64,000 nucleotides of DNA from an uncultured Alphaproteobacteria bacterium (GCA_902536655.1 CACAYF010000001.1:103627-167626); one strand, 5' to 3'; numbered from the stretch's first letter, positions 44,147 through 53,992 are shown. Made by a program: numbers and translations. Notes: generated by a model not told the origin, from the sequence alone.

Positions 44147-45091
44147 TTATCTATCCTTAACTAGGGCTTTTAAACAAGCCATTCTTACGGCAACGCCCAT
44201 CTGCACTTGTTCAAAGATTGCAGACCTGTCTAAATCATCAGCGAGTTCAGAATCTATTTCAACTCCTCTGTTCATGGGTCCAGGATGAAGAACCAATGCA
44301 TCAGATTGTGCATAGGTTAATTTTTCATTATTTAAACCATAATACCTAAAGTATTCTCTAATTGAGGGAACAAAAGAGCCTGACATTCTTTCAAGTTGAA
44401 GTCTAAGCATTATAATAACATCTACATCTTTTAACCCCTCTTTCATTTTATAAAAAACTTTTACACCCATTGATTCAATTTGCTTAGGAATAAGAGTTGC
44501 TGGACCTATTACTCTTACTTCAGCTCCTAATGTATTTAGGAGGTGAATGTTAGATCTTGCAACTCTGCTGTGCATAATATCACCACAGATTGCTACTTTA
44601 AGCCCTGAAATTGTCTTTTTTCTTCTCAAAATTGTTAAAGAATCAAGTAGTGCTTGCGTTGGGTGCTCGTGGGGACCGTCTCCAGCATTTATGACACCAC
44701 AGTTAACTTTTTCAGAAAGAAGTTTCACAGCTCCAGCATCGTTATGCCTCACAACAATGAGATCTGGTTGCATTGCATTTAATGTCATTGCTGTATCGAT
44801 TAATGTTTCACCTTTTTTAATAGAGCTTGAGCCAACTGAAATATTTAACATGTCTGCGCCAAGCTTTTTTCCAGCAAGTTCAAAAGAAGTTCTGGTTCTT
44901 GTTGAATTCTCAAAAAATAAATTTATGCATGTTTTATTCTTTAGATCATCAAGTTTTTGATTATTATCCTCAAGATAATTTGCATATTTTTTGGATAAAT
45001 TAATTAAATAATTTATTGAGTCTGGAAGAAGACCCTCTATTCCCAGAAGATGTTTATGAGGATAATTTTTGAAAACTTTTTCCTCTATCAT
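44147..45091 (-). CDS. pyrB: Aspartate carbamoyltransferase catalytic subunit
   Basis: The 314-residue enzyme condenses carbamoyl phosphate and aspartate in pyrimidine synthesis. It has the carbamoyl-phosphate motif [19 protein letters not shown]-equivalent [12 protein letters not shown], and MLRLQLERM in the aspartate domain. No pyrI is present. The adjacent HxH-less pyrC-like gene fits the dodecameric PyrB-PyrX type of complex. Confidence 0.95.
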   Translation of the reverse strand: MIEEKVFKNYPHKHLLGIEGLLPDSINYLINLSKKYANYLEDNNQKLDDLKNKTCINLFFENSTRTRTSFELAGKKLGADMLNISVGSSSIKKGETLIDTAMTLNAMQPDLIVVRHNDAGAVKLLSEKVNCGVINAGDGPHEHPTQALLDSLTILRRKKTISGLKVAICGDIMHSRVARSNIHLLNTLGAEVRVIGPATLIPKQIESMGVKVFYKMKEGLKDVDVIIMLRLQLERMSGSFVPSIREYFRYYGLNNEKLTYAQSDALVLHPGPMNRGVEIDSELADDLDRSAIFEQVQMGVAVRMACLKALVKDR

Positions 45092-45136
45092 TAAAATTGA
45101 ATATTATAGCTAAAATTTAATTGTTCAATACTCTTC

Positions 45137-46363
45137 TTAAATTATCTTTTTTTTCTTTAAATCTGAAAGATCTTTACTGTTAAGTTTTAAGAACTTTTTT
45201 AGTACTGTTATTGTATCTTGTCCCAGCTTTGGAGGAGGTTTTTTGTACTTAATTTTAGACTCTGAGAAATTTATTGGATTTGCGATTAATTTTATTTTTT
45301 TGTTTTTTGATTTTGAGTGTCTCATTGAAATAACCATTTTTCTTGATTTAACTTGTTTATCCTCAAAAACTTGTTTGATGTTGTTTATCGGTCCACACGG
45401 AACATTAACTTTTACTAATCCGTCAACCCATTGTTTTATGGTCTTTTTTTTAATAATTTTATTAATTATTTCATTAAGATCGCGTCTGTTTTTAACTCTT
45501 GAAGAATTAGTCTTAAATTTAGGATCATTAATTATGTTTGATATTTTTGCATACTTACAAAATTCTTTAAATTGTCTGTCATTTGCAATTGCTAAAACCA
45601 TAAGTCCATCTTTTGCTTTAGCTGTTTGGTATGGAACAATTGAGGGATGATCGTTCCCAATACGTTTTGGTATTTCTCCTGATATTAGATAATTTTGGGC
45701 CACATAACTTAACCAAGAAACCTGAGAGTCCATCAAAGAAATATCAAGATGTTGTCCTTTTCCTGTTAATTCTTTAAATCTTAATGCTGACAAAATTCCT
45801 ATAGTAGAATAAAGCCCTGTTATGATATCAGAAACACCAACACCAATTTTCGTAGGATTCCCTTTTTTTTCACCAGTAATGCTCATGATACCCCCCATGG
45901 CTTGGACCAAATAGTCGTAACCTCCTCTTTTTGAATATGGTCCATTTTGACCAAACCCGGTAATTGAACAATATATTATTTCAGGATTAATTTTTTTTAT
46001 GCTTTTATAATCAAGCCCGTATTGCTTCAAATTTCCAGCTCTAAAGTTTTCTACGAGTACGTCACATTTTTTTATTAATTTTTTTGCTAATTCCTGCCCA
46101 TCTTTTTTTGTAAAGTCGAGTGCAACTGAATTTTTATTTCGATTAACACTCAGAAAATATGAACTTTCCATCGGTTTCTTTAAATTTTTATCAAGGTATG
46201 GAGGGCCTAAATTTCGAGAATCGTCTCCGCTTAAAGGCCGTTCAATTTTTATAATGTTAGCTCCAAGATCGCCTAGAATTTGTGTTGATGTTGGTCCAGC
46301 TAATACGCGTGTAAGATCAAGAATGTTGATATCTTCAAGCGGTTGTTTTATTTTTTTATTCAT
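45137..46363 (-). CDS. CaiB/BaiF family (class III) CoA-transferase
   Basis: The 408-residue protein has the class III CoA-transferase fold: ILDLTRVLAGPTSTQILGDLGA, VALDFTKKDGQ, VENFRAGNLKQYGLDY, and GVSDIITGLYS with the catalytic Asp. Substrates cannot be read from sequence; the family includes formyl-, succinyl-, carnitine- and mesaconyl-CoA transferases. It sits between ruvX and pyrB, which are neighbours in many alphaproteobacteria, and overlaps ruvX by 8 bp, so it is probably expressed with that operon without a clear metabolic link. Confidence 0.9.
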   Translation of the reverse strand: MNKKIKQPLEDINILDLTRVLAGPTSTQILGDLGANIIKIERPLSGDDSRNLGPPYLDKNLKKPMESSYFLSVNRNKNSVALDFTKKDGQELAKKLIKKCDVLVENFRAGNLKQYGLDYKSIKKINPEIIYCSITGFGQNGPYSKRGGYDYLVQAMGGIMSITGEKKGNPTKIGVGVSDIITGLYSTIGILSALRFKELTGKGQHLDISLMDSQVSWLSYVAQNYLISGEIPKRIGNDHPSIVPYQTAKAKDGLMVLAIANDRQFKEFCKYAKISNIINDPKFKTNSSRVKNRRDLNEIINKIIKKKTIKQWVDGLVKVNVPCGPINNIKQVFEDKQVKSRKMVISMRHSKSKNKKIKLIANPINFSESKIKYKKPPPKLGQDTITVLKKFLKLNSKDLSDLKKKKII

Positions 46364-46832
46364 TAGTCTCTTGGTTTGAATTAAAGAAATCTTTTAAAAT
46401 AATGCTTGCTGCAAATTTATCTAAAAATTTTTTTTGTTTTTTCTTATTTTTAAAAAATTCATATGTTGCATCTTCAGCCTCGATACTTGTATAGTTTTCG
46501 TCCCAAAAGAAGAACGGAATATTCAGTTTGGATCTGTTCAAGTGATTATCTAAATTTTTTGTAGTATCAATAATAGATTGACTCATTTTGTTTATTTTTT
46601 TCTCTTCATCTAAAGGTAAACCCACAAGAATGCCGCCGATATTGTAGTCATTAATGATTTTAATTATTTTTTTGTAATATTCTAGGTTTCTTACTAAAGT
46701 TTCCATTGGCATACTTATTTTGTGATTTTCATCAGATATGGCTATTCCCACCTTTTTCTTACCACAATCCAAACAAATAATTTTTTTTTTATTAGTTTTT
46801 TTTTTAAACTCTTTTATATTGCGAACAAACAT
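46356..46832 (-). CDS. ruvX: Putative Holliday junction resolvase / rRNA-processing nuclease (YqgF family)
   Basis: The 158-residue RNase H-like protein has IICLDCGKKKVGIAISD (catalytic Asp), GILVGLPLD, and FFWDENYTSIEAE. E. coli YqgF acts in 16S rRNA 5' maturation; the Holliday junction role is inferred for the family. It diverges from gatC with a gap of 38 bp. Confidence 0.9.
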   Translation of the reverse strand: MFVRNIKEFKKKTNKKKIICLDCGKKKVGIAISDENHKISMPMETLVRNLEYYKKIIKIINDYNIGGILVGLPLDEEKKINKMSQSIIDTTKNLDNHLNRSKLNIPFFFWDENYTSIEAEDATYEFFKNKKKQKKFLDKFAASIILKDFFNSNQETNE

Positions 46833-46870
46833 ACCTGATGTTATTTATAAATTAATCTAGTTTGTTATTT

Positions 46871-47158
46871 ATGTCTATTGATAATTCAACAGTAAAAAAA
46901 GTTGCTAAATTAGCCAGAATTGAAATTAATGAAGAAGAAGAGACTACATTGATTACTGAGCTAAATAATATCCTAGGCTGGGTTGATGAATTGAAGCAAG
47001 TGAATACAGATAGTGTTGAACCAATGCTTTCAGTTTTTAATGAGTCAATGCAGATGAGAGAGGATAAAGCGGAATCAAATTTCGATAATAGTCAAATTCT
47101 TGATAACTCTCCTGAGAGTAATTCAGGCTTTTTTGTAGTTCCAAAGGTTGTAGAATGA
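46871..47158 (+). CDS. gatC: Asp-tRNA(Asn)/Glu-tRNA(Gln) amidotransferase subunit C
   Basis: The 95-residue protein has the GatC pattern VKKVAKLARIEINEEE, then ELNNILGWVDELKQVNTDSVEPM and the C-terminal FFVVPKVVE. It stabilises GatA-GatB. ATG 46871 is used; a TTG three codons upstream is in frame. It overlaps gatA in an ATGA junction. Confidence 0.95.
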   Translation: MSIDNSTVKKVAKLARIEINEEEETTLITELNNILGWVDELKQVNTDSVEPMLSVFNESMQMREDKAESNFDNSQILDNSPESNSGFFVVPKVVE

Positions 47159-48597
47159 ATGACTTTGAAAACCTGTCAATTTCTTCCGCTATAGAAGGTC
47201 TGGCGAATAAAAATTTTACCTCTCTTGAGTTGACCGAGTTTTTTATAAAAAAGATCGAAAAAAACAAAGATCTTAATTGTTTTATTACATCCACATTTGA
47301 TAAAGCAATTGAAATGGCAAAAATTTCAGACCAAAAAATCAAAGAAAACGAAACAAGATCGTTAGAAGGGATACCCATAGGAATGAAGGATCTTTTTTGT
47401 ACTAATGGGGTGAGAACAACAGCTGGTTCAAAAATTTTAGAAAACTTTGTTCCTTTTTATGAATCGACAGTTTCTAATAATCTTTGGAATTCAGGAGCAA
47501 TAATGTTAGGAAAAACCAACATGGATGAATTTGCAATGGGATCTGCAAATACAACAAGCTTTTTTGGAAATGTTAAGAATCCACTTGGTTCAAAAGTTAA
47601 AGAACTTGTTCCTGGAGGTTCATCTGGAGGATCTGCATCTGCAGTTTCCTCTGGGCTATGCCTGGGATCAACGGGTTCTGACACAGGCGGTTCAATTAGG
47701 CAGCCAGCTTCATTTTGTGGGCTCGTAGGACTAAAACCGACCTATGGCAGATGTTCGAGGTTTGGGATGATAGCATTTGCATCATCATTGGATCAGGCAG
47801 GGCCAATTACAAAAACAGTCGAAGATTCTGCATTGATGCTTCAAGCCATGGTAAGTTTTGATAAAAAAGATTCAACAAGTTCGAGACAAAGCATTCCAGA
47901 TTTTTCTGACTTTAAAAAACTTTCAATTAAAGGCAAAAGAATTGGTATACCTAAAGAATACATGATTGATGGTTTAAATTCGGATATTAAAAAAATTTGG
48001 GATGCTGGAATTTCATGGTTCAAAAGCGAAGGTGCTGAAATTTTAGAAGTATCTCTACCTCATACAAAATCTGCACTGCCAACTTATTACATAATTGCTC
48101 CAGCTGAAGCTTCAGCAAATTTGGCACGATACGATGGAATAAGATATGGATTTAGACACAATGCAGATGATTTAAATGATTTATATCAAAAAACTAGAGG
48201 GTTAGGATTTGGAAAAGAAGTTAAAAGAAGATTAATGATTGGAACTTACGTTTTATCTGCAGGATATTATGACGCTTATTATTTAAAAGCACTTAAAGTC
48301 AGAAAACTTATTTCGCAAGACTTTGAAGACTCTTTTCAAAAATGTGATTTAATTCTCACGCCTACAACTCCAAATGTCGCGTTTCCGATTGGAGAAAAAC
48401 AAACCAACCCTATTGAGATGTATTTAAATGATGTACTAACAGTTCCAGCAAGCTTGGCTGGTTTACCGGCAATGTCAGTACCGTCTGGTTTTAACAGTGA
48501 AAAATTACCAGTTGGTCTTCAATTAATTGGAAAACCATTTGACGAAATTTCAGTTCTAGCAGCTGGAGCAGTGATTGAGGAATCAAGAGGTTTTTAA
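47155..48597 (+). CDS. gatA: Asp-tRNA(Asn)/Glu-tRNA(Gln) amidotransferase subunit A
   Basis: The 480-residue amidase-signature enzyme releases ammonia from glutamine. The Ser-cisSer-Lys triad is visible: Lys in IPIGMKDLF, the Gly/Ser-rich VPGGSSGGSASAVSSG, and the nucleophile region GSDTGGSIRQPASFCG. It ends directly against gatB. Confidence 0.97.
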   Translation: MNDFENLSISSAIEGLANKNFTSLELTEFFIKKIEKNKDLNCFITSTFDKAIEMAKISDQKIKENETRSLEGIPIGMKDLFCTNGVRTTAGSKILENFVPFYESTVSNNLWNSGAIMLGKTNMDEFAMGSANTTSFFGNVKNPLGSKVKELVPGGSSGGSASAVSSGLCLGSTGSDTGGSIRQPASFCGLVGLKPTYGRCSRFGMIAFASSLDQAGPITKTVEDSALMLQAMVSFDKKDSTSSRQSIPDFSDFKKLSIKGKRIGIPKEYMIDGLNSDIKKIWDAGISWFKSEGAEILEVSLPHTKSALPTYYIIAPAEASANLARYDGIRYGFRHNADDLNDLYQKTRGLGFGKEVKRRLMIGTYVLSAGYYDAYYLKALKVRKLISQDFEDSFQKCDLILTPTTPNVAFPIGEKQTNPIEMYLNDVLTVPASLAGLPAMSVPSGFNSEKLPVGLQLIGKPFDEISVLAAGAVIEESRGF

Positions 48598-50049
48598 ATG
48601 ACTTATGTAATAGAAGGTAAAAAAGATAGTTGGCAAGTTGTTTTAGGGCTTGAAGTTCATGCTCAAATTAGTTCAAAGTCAAAGCTATTTTCAGTTGCCT
48701 CGACTAACTGGGGATCAGATCCTAATACTCAAGTAGAACTTGTTGATTGTGGAATGCCTGGAGCACTTCCAGTTATAAATGAGTATTGTGTTGATCAAGC
48801 GGTTCTCACTGGCTTAAGTTTGAATGCTGAAATAAAAAAATTGTCAATCTTTGACAGAAAAAACTATTTTTATCCGGATCTTCCTCAGGGTTATCAAATT
48901 TCACAGTTTGAGCACCCTATAGTTGGAAAAGGTCATATTAATATTGAAATCGAAGGAAAAGTAAAAAAAATAGGTATTACTAGATTACATCTTGAACAAG
49001 ATGCAGGAAAAAGTCTTCACGACCAAGACATCAAAAATTCATATATAGACCTTAACAGATCAGGTTGTGCATTAATGGAAATTGTATCTGAACCAGATTT
49101 AAATAGTCCTATTGAAGCAGCAGAGTATGTTAAAAAATTAAGAAGTATATTGAGATACATTGGAAGTTGTGACGGAAACATGGAGAAGGGGAATTTAAGA
49201 GCAGATGTAAATGTTTCAGTAAAACGTGAAGGAGAGAAACTAGGAACAAGATGTGAAATTAAAAATGTTAATTCGATCAAATTTATACAGCAGGCAATTG
49301 AATTTGAAGCAAAACGTCAAGTGAATATAATAGAAAATGGAGAAAAAATAATTCAAGAAACAAGATTATTTGATCCGAATAAATGTGAAACTAGATCGAT
49401 GAGAAGTAAAGAGGAATCTCATGATTATCGATATTTTCCAGATCCAGACCTTCCCCCACTAATTATATCAGATGAAAAAGTAAACTCATTAAAAGAAAAA
49501 TTACCGGAACTTCCTGACGAAAAGAAGGATAGGTTTATGAGAGAATTTAACTTAAGTAGTTACGATGCTGAGGTAATTGTTAATGACAAGGATACAGCTC
49601 TTTTTTTTGAAAAACTCGTTAAAGGTAGAGATTCAAAAGTTGTTACAAATTGGATTACAGGTGAAGTTTTCTCATATTTAAAAAAAATAAATAAAGATAT
49701 GAAAAATTCAGGAATTGCTCCAGAGAAAATCGGATCATTAATAGATTTAATAGTTGATGAAAAGATTTCAAACAGACAGGCTAAAGAGGTTTTTCACGAG
49801 TATATGAAATCTAATGATGATGCAACTACTTTTATTGAAAAAAAAGGACTAGTTCAGTTGTCTGATCAAAGTGAAATTAATAAGATAATTGATAAGGTTT
49901 TATCAGATAACCCTAAAATGGTTGATGATTATCAGAATGGTAAGGACAAATTATTTGGTTTTTTTATTGGGCAAGTAATGAAGATATCAAAAGGGAAAGC
50001 AAATCCAAAGCTTGTTAACGAATTGCTAGTAAAGAGGTTAAAAGAATAA
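48598..50049 (+). CDS. gatB: Asp-tRNA(Asn)/Glu-tRNA(Gln) amidotransferase subunit B
   Basis: The 483-residue kinase-like subunit activates mischarged tRNA. It begins with VVLGLEVHAQISSKSKLFS, contains the DLPQGYQISQFEHPI segment and the LHLEQDAGKS metal/ATP region, and ends with the helical YqeY-like tRNA-binding domain. With the His33-type AspRS it supports Asn-tRNA synthesis by transamidation. tRNA-Ser follows after 6 bp. Confidence 0.97.
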   Translation: MTYVIEGKKDSWQVVLGLEVHAQISSKSKLFSVASTNWGSDPNTQVELVDCGMPGALPVINEYCVDQAVLTGLSLNAEIKKLSIFDRKNYFYPDLPQGYQISQFEHPIVGKGHINIEIEGKVKKIGITRLHLEQDAGKSLHDQDIKNSYIDLNRSGCALMEIVSEPDLNSPIEAAEYVKKLRSILRYIGSCDGNMEKGNLRADVNVSVKREGEKLGTRCEIKNVNSIKFIQQAIEFEAKRQVNIIENGEKIIQETRLFDPNKCETRSMRSKEESHDYRYFPDPDLPPLIISDEKVNSLKEKLPELPDEKKDRFMREFNLSSYDAEVIVNDKDTALFFEKLVKGRDSKVVTNWITGEVFSYLKKINKDMKNSGIAPEKIGSLIDLIVDEKISNRQAKEVFHEYMKSNDDATTFIEKKGLVQLSDQSEINKIIDKVLSDNPKMVDDYQNGKDKLFGFFIGQVMKISKGKANPKLVNELLVKRLKE

Positions 50050-50055
50050 AAAAAT

Positions 50056-50147
50056 GGAGAGGTGGCCGAGTGGCTGAAGGCGACGGTTTGCTAAACCGTT
50101 ATAGGTGGCAACATCTATCGTGGGTTCGAATCCCATCCTCTCCGCCA
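50056..50147 (+). tRNA. tRNA-Ser (anticodon GCT)
   Basis: The acceptor stem GGAGAGG (50056-50062) pairs with CCTCTCC (50137-50143), followed by discriminator G and an encoded CCA. The anticodon stem ACGGT/ACCGT encloses the loop TTGCTAA, giving anticodon GCT at 50090-50092, which reads AGC/AGT codons. The long variable arm (TATAGGTGGCAACATCTATC region) and the D-loop GGCCGAGTGGC.GAAGGC identify a class II serine tRNA. It lies 6 bp after gatB and may share its transcript. Confidence 0.97.
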
Positions 50148-50196
50148 TAATTATGTTTATTAAGGGCGAATATTATAAAAAAAACTCACAAAATCC

Positions 50197-50658
50197 CTAT
50201 GTAAAATAAAAATTTTGTGGTAGAAGTGTGGTATTTATGTGTGCTTGAAACGAATAAAAAATTAATTTTACAATATAAAAAATAATTCCAATTATTGCTA
50301 TAAATAAAGAATATATTGTGAACTTCATACCTTTTCTTCTGTCATTAATATCCTCATTTACATCTGAGACAGCAAAAGAATGTATTGTTCTACCCACAGC
50401 TAAAAAAAGAAGTGATAGAACTGCAAAAAATAAAAGATTATTAAAATAAAGAATTAAATTTAGCATAATAATAAAAGGAGATGTCTCATAAAAATTTCCA
50501 TGCGCCCTCACTGCTCTTTCTAACTTTTTGTTATTATGACCAATAGAAATTTTTGTTTCTCTTCGAATTTTCATTACACTTTTAAATAATTTATAATAGT
50601 GAAAAGCTAAGTATATTATCTCAATCAAAAAAATAATTTCAAAAATAGTTCTTGTCAT
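50197..50658 (-). CDS. MAPEG family membrane protein
   Basis: The protein of about 153 residues has four membrane helices and the bacterial MAPEG motif after helix 1: IRRETKISIGHNNKKLERAVRAH (given in part: KKLERAVRAHGNFYETSPF). MAPEG proteins include microsomal glutathione transferases and related membrane enzymes; the bacterial group's role is mostly unknown. ATG 50658 is chosen; a GTG 13 codons upstream gives a longer first segment. The C-terminal 25 residues are extra compared with usual members. It diverges from the photolyase cluster. Confidence 0.82.
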   Translation of the reverse strand: MTRTIFEIIFLIEIIYLAFHYYKLFKSVMKIRRETKISIGHNNKKLERAVRAHGNFYETSPFIIMLNLILYFNNLLFFAVLSLLFLAVGRTIHSFAVSDVNEDINDRRKGMKFTIYSLFIAIIGIIFYIVKLIFYSFQAHINTTLLPQNFYFT

Positions 50659-50721
50659 TGAAAATCCAAAAAATATTGTACATATTATCCATAACACAAT
50701 TCTTACAATTTCAAAAAAAAA

Positions 50722-52137
50722 ATGACAAATGAATTTTCATTACATTGGTTTAGACAAGACTTACGACTAAGTGACAATCCTTCACTTAACTATTTATCGC
50801 AAAAGCATAAAAGAATAGTTTGTGTGTTTATTTATGATGAAGTAAATTGTAATAGAAAACTTGGATCAGCTAGTAAAACATGGCTCCACTATTCACTGTT
50901 GTATTTAAATAATAAATTAGATAACAACTTGTTAATTTTTAAAGGTAATCCTGAGTCTATATTTTTAGACCTTATAAAACAAAATAAAATAACTGAAATA
51001 TCATGGAATAGATGTTACGAGCCATGGAGAGTTGAACGAGATAAATTATTAAAAAAAACACTTAGTAAACATGTTGAAGTTAAAACATTCAATGGTTCAC
51101 TTTTATGGGAACCATGGGAAGTCCTAAAGGCTGATTCCACACCTTATAAAATTTTCACACCATTTTATCAAAGAGGATGTCTCACTAAACAACCTCCTAG
51201 AAAACCAATCTCTAACAATTTTAGTTTTTTTGACCACAAAATTAAATCATTGAGCGTAAATGATCTAAATTTACTAGATAATTTGGCATGGGAGAATAAA
51301 GTTATAAATAACTGGAAGATAGGAGAATCATTTGCAGAAAAACAAATGAATAATTTCCTAAAAGAAGGTCTTGGAGATTATTCTCACGGAAGAAATTTCC
51401 CAAATAAACTTAATGTATCAAGAATATCACCATATCTTCATTGGGGACAAATTTCTCCAAATACACTTTGGTATAATGCTGAAAAACTTCAGCAGGATGT
51501 TGAAACAATAAATATTGATATATTTAAAAGTGAATTAGGTTGGCGAGAGTTTTTTTATAACTTAATGTTTCATTTTCCGAATATACAGAGTAAAAATTTA
51601 CAAATTAAATTTGATAAGTTTCCATGGGATACTAATGATGAATTTTTAAAATCATGGCAAAAAGGTTTAACTGGCTATCCTATTATCGACGCTGGAATGC
51701 GAGAACTATGGAAGACTGGTTACATGCATAATAGATTAAGAATGATAACAGGATCTTTCTTAGTTAAAAATCTTTTGTTGCATTGGCAGCATGGTGAGAA
51801 ATGGTTTTGGGATTGTCTTTTTGATGCTGATTACGCAAGTAATTCAGCAAGCTGGCAATGGGTTGCTGGTACAGGAACTGACGCAGCACCTTACTTTAGG
51901 ATATTTAATCCGATAACGCAGGGAAAAAAATTTGATCCAGAGGGAGAATATATTAAAAAATATGTTCCTGAACTTAAAAGTATACCACACAAATATCTTT
52001 ACACTCCTTGGGAATGCCCATCAGAAATTTTAAGCGAGATTAATTTAAAACTTGGAGTTGATTATCCATTTCCAGTAGTTGACATCAAACTTTCTAGGGC
52101 AAAAGCACTTAAAGCCTTTTCAATCTTAAAAAAATAA
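50722..52137 (+). CDS. phrB: Deoxyribodipyrimidine photolyase (class I CPD type)
   Basis: The 471-residue flavoprotein repairs cyclobutane pyrimidine dimers with blue light. It has the N-terminal antenna domain (HWFRQDLRLSDNPSL) and the C-terminal FAD domain: ELGWREFFYNLMFHFP, GYPIIDAGMRELWKTGYMHN, and the signature WQWVAGTGTDAAPYFRIFNP, with the Trp electron-transfer residues in place. It begins a plus-strand group phrB, FeS-BCP-like gene, DUF393, DUF2256 with 6-bp gap or overlaps. Confidence 0.94.
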   Translation: MTNEFSLHWFRQDLRLSDNPSLNYLSQKHKRIVCVFIYDEVNCNRKLGSASKTWLHYSLLYLNNKLDNNLLIFKGNPESIFLDLIKQNKITEISWNRCYEPWRVERDKLLKKTLSKHVEVKTFNGSLLWEPWEVLKADSTPYKIFTPFYQRGCLTKQPPRKPISNNFSFFDHKIKSLSVNDLNLLDNLAWENKVINNWKIGESFAEKQMNNFLKEGLGDYSHGRNFPNKLNVSRISPYLHWGQISPNTLWYNAEKLQQDVETINIDIFKSELGWREFFYNLMFHFPNIQSKNLQIKFDKFPWDTNDEFLKSWQKGLTGYPIIDAGMRELWKTGYMHNRLRMITGSFLVKNLLLHWQHGEKWFWDCLFDADYASNSASWQWVAGTGTDAAPYFRIFNPITQGKKFDPEGEYIKKYVPELKSIPHKYLYTPWECPSEILSEINLKLGVDYPFPVVDIKLSRAKALKAFSILKK

Positions 52138-52143
52138 AATCTT

Positions 52144-53628
52144 ATGAAAAAAATCTTTATTGTGTTGGGTAATCAACTTTTTAATCCAAGTTACTTTGAA
52201 AAATTCAGAAATGACCATCTTTTCTTTATTTGTGAGGATTTTCAACTTTGTACTTATCAAAAACATCATAAACACAAAATTTTATTATTTCTTTCCGCAA
52301 TGCGATCTTTTGCTGACGAATTAAAAAAAAAAAAATTTGAAGTAATTTATAAATCCATTGAAGAGAAGGATTTTAAAGAAAGCTATGTTGATAAGTTATT
52401 TAAAGAAATAGAAAAAGAGAATGTAAAAGAGATATCTATGTTCGAAGTCGAAGATAAATTTTTTGAGAAACAGCTTTTGGACAACTTTAAAGGATTTAAA
52501 TTAAACTATTTAAAATCTCCTATGTTTTTAAGTTCAAGAGATGATTTTAAAAAATATCTAAATCAAGTCAAAAAACCATTTATGGCAAACTTTTATAAAA
52601 AACAAAGAGTTGATCACAACATTTTAGTCGATTCAAATAATAAACCGGTTGGTGGTAAGTGGAGTTTTGATGACGAAAATAGAAAGAAACTTCCTAAAGA
52701 AATTGATTTGCCAGATAAATTTACATTCAAAGAAACTAAACATACTAAAGATTTGAAAGAAATTGTAGAAAAAACGTTTTCTCATCATCCAGGAAAGACA
52801 AAAAGCTTTTGGACTTGTACAAACAGAAAAGATACAAACAATTACTTAGATTATTTTTTAGACAAAAAGATTGAGAATTTTGGGGATTATGAAGATGCAG
52901 TTGATCAAAGAGACAATATTTTGTTTCATTCTGCTCTTAGTCCTCAAATAAATTTAGGTTTATTAACACCTGAAGAAATAATTTCTAAAATTAAGAGTAA
53001 AACTATTTCTAAGATAAATTCTCATGAAGGTTATATCAGACAATTAATTGGATGGAGGGAGTTCATTCGGGGAATTTATCAAAATTTTGACGAAAAGTTA
53101 GAAAAAAACAATTTTTTTAATCATAAAAAAGTAATGAAAGAAACGTGGTACACTGGTACCACTGGACTTGTCCCTCTAGACTACTCTATAAATAACGCAT
53201 TAGAATACGGATGGACTCATCATATTGAAAGATTAATGATTTTATGTAATATCATGAATTTATCAGAAATAAATCCTAGAGAGGTTTACAAATGGTTTAT
53301 GGAGATGTTTATTGATTCGTCCGACTGGGTTATGTCACCAAATGTTTACGGGATGGGATTGTTTAGTGACGGAGGAATTTTTGCCACAAAGCCTTACATT
53401 TGCGGTTCATCGTATTTCTTAAAAATGATGCATTTTAAAAAAGGAAGTTGGTGTGATATTATGGATGGACTTTATTGGAGATTTATCGATAAACATAAAG
53501 ATTTTTTTCTAAGTAACCCAAGATTATCAATGATGGTAAGAATTTTAGAGAAGATGAATGAAGAAAGAAAAAATAAAATCTTTAATGCAGCAAACGAATT
53601 TATAAAAAATAACACATATGAAAATTAA
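52144..53628 (+). CDS. FeS-BCP-type photolyase (prokaryotic 6-4 photolyase-related), cluster ligands mostly missing
   Basis: The 494-residue protein belongs to the photolyase-related family of PhrB (Agrobacterium) and CryB: VLGNQLFNPSYF start, HHPGKTKSFWTCTNRKDTN, QINLGLLTPEE, LIGWREFIRGIY and the MSPNVYGMGLFSDGG FAD region. Members normally bind a [4Fe-4S] cluster by four Cys, three of them in a YCxxC plus AC loop after the KPYxxSG segment. Here that place reads MMHFKKGSWCDIMDGLYW: the YCxxC pair is FKKGS, the loop before the last Cys is deleted, and only Cys437 remains; the upstream ligand also looks replaced (TGLVPL). The cluster is probably absent. The role in (6-4) photoproduct repair is inferred from family. 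It overlaps the DUF393 gene by 11 bp. Confidence 0.88.
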   Translation: MKKIFIVLGNQLFNPSYFEKFRNDHLFFICEDFQLCTYQKHHKHKILLFLSAMRSFADELKKKKFEVIYKSIEEKDFKESYVDKLFKEIEKENVKEISMFEVEDKFFEKQLLDNFKGFKLNYLKSPMFLSSRDDFKKYLNQVKKPFMANFYKKQRVDHNILVDSNNKPVGGKWSFDDENRKKLPKEIDLPDKFTFKETKHTKDLKEIVEKTFSHHPGKTKSFWTCTNRKDTNNYLDYFLDKKIENFGDYEDAVDQRDNILFHSALSPQINLGLLTPEEIISKIKSKTISKINSHEGYIRQLIGWREFIRGIYQNFDEKLEKNNFFNHKKVMKETWYTGTTGLVPLDYSINNALEYGWTHHIERLMILCNIMNLSEINPREVYKWFMEMFIDSSDWVMSPNVYGMGLFSDGGIFATKPYICGSSYFLKMMHFKKGSWCDIMDGLYWRFIDKHKDFFLSNPRLSMMVRILEKMNEERKNKIFNAANEFIKNNTYEN

Positions 53629-53992
53629 AGTTTTTTATAACAAGTCTTGTAATATTTGTAAGACTGAAATAGATCATTACAAAAGTCTTATTAACAATAA
53701 AATTTCTTTTATTAATATTATAGATAACAAGGAAGCTCAAAAAGCTACTTCAAAGTCTTACAAAGATTTGATAAGAAGACTTCATGTTTTTAAAGAAGGT
53801 AAAGTTATTGTAGGAGCCAAAGCTTTTTTGGAGATATGGAAGATAATTCCAAAGTATAGGATTTTATACCATTTATTTAAGTTTAAAATATTTTACATTA
53901 TATTATTTATTTTTTATGAGATCGCAGCTTTTTTTCTTTACTTAAAAAATAAACACCTCCTTAAAAATGAAAAAAAGTCAACTTCCAACTAA
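53618..53992 (+). CDS. DUF393 family protein (DCC-type thiol protein)
   Basis: The 124-residue protein starts with a thioredoxin-fold strand and KVFYNKSCNICKTEIDHYK, a CxxC in the place of the family motif (YDGxCPxCxxE). A hydrophobic segment lies near the C-terminus (about residues 90-110). DUF393 genes often accompany photolyases, as here. A thiol-disulfide role is assumed from the motif only. Both ends overlap neighbours (11 bp upstream, 26 bp downstream). Confidence 0.85.
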   Translation: MKIKVFYNKSCNICKTEIDHYKSLINNKISFINIIDNKEAQKATSKSYKDLIRRLHVFKEGKVIVGAKAFLEIWKIIPKYRILYHLFKFKIFYIILFIFYEIAAFFLYLKNKHLLKNEKKSTSN

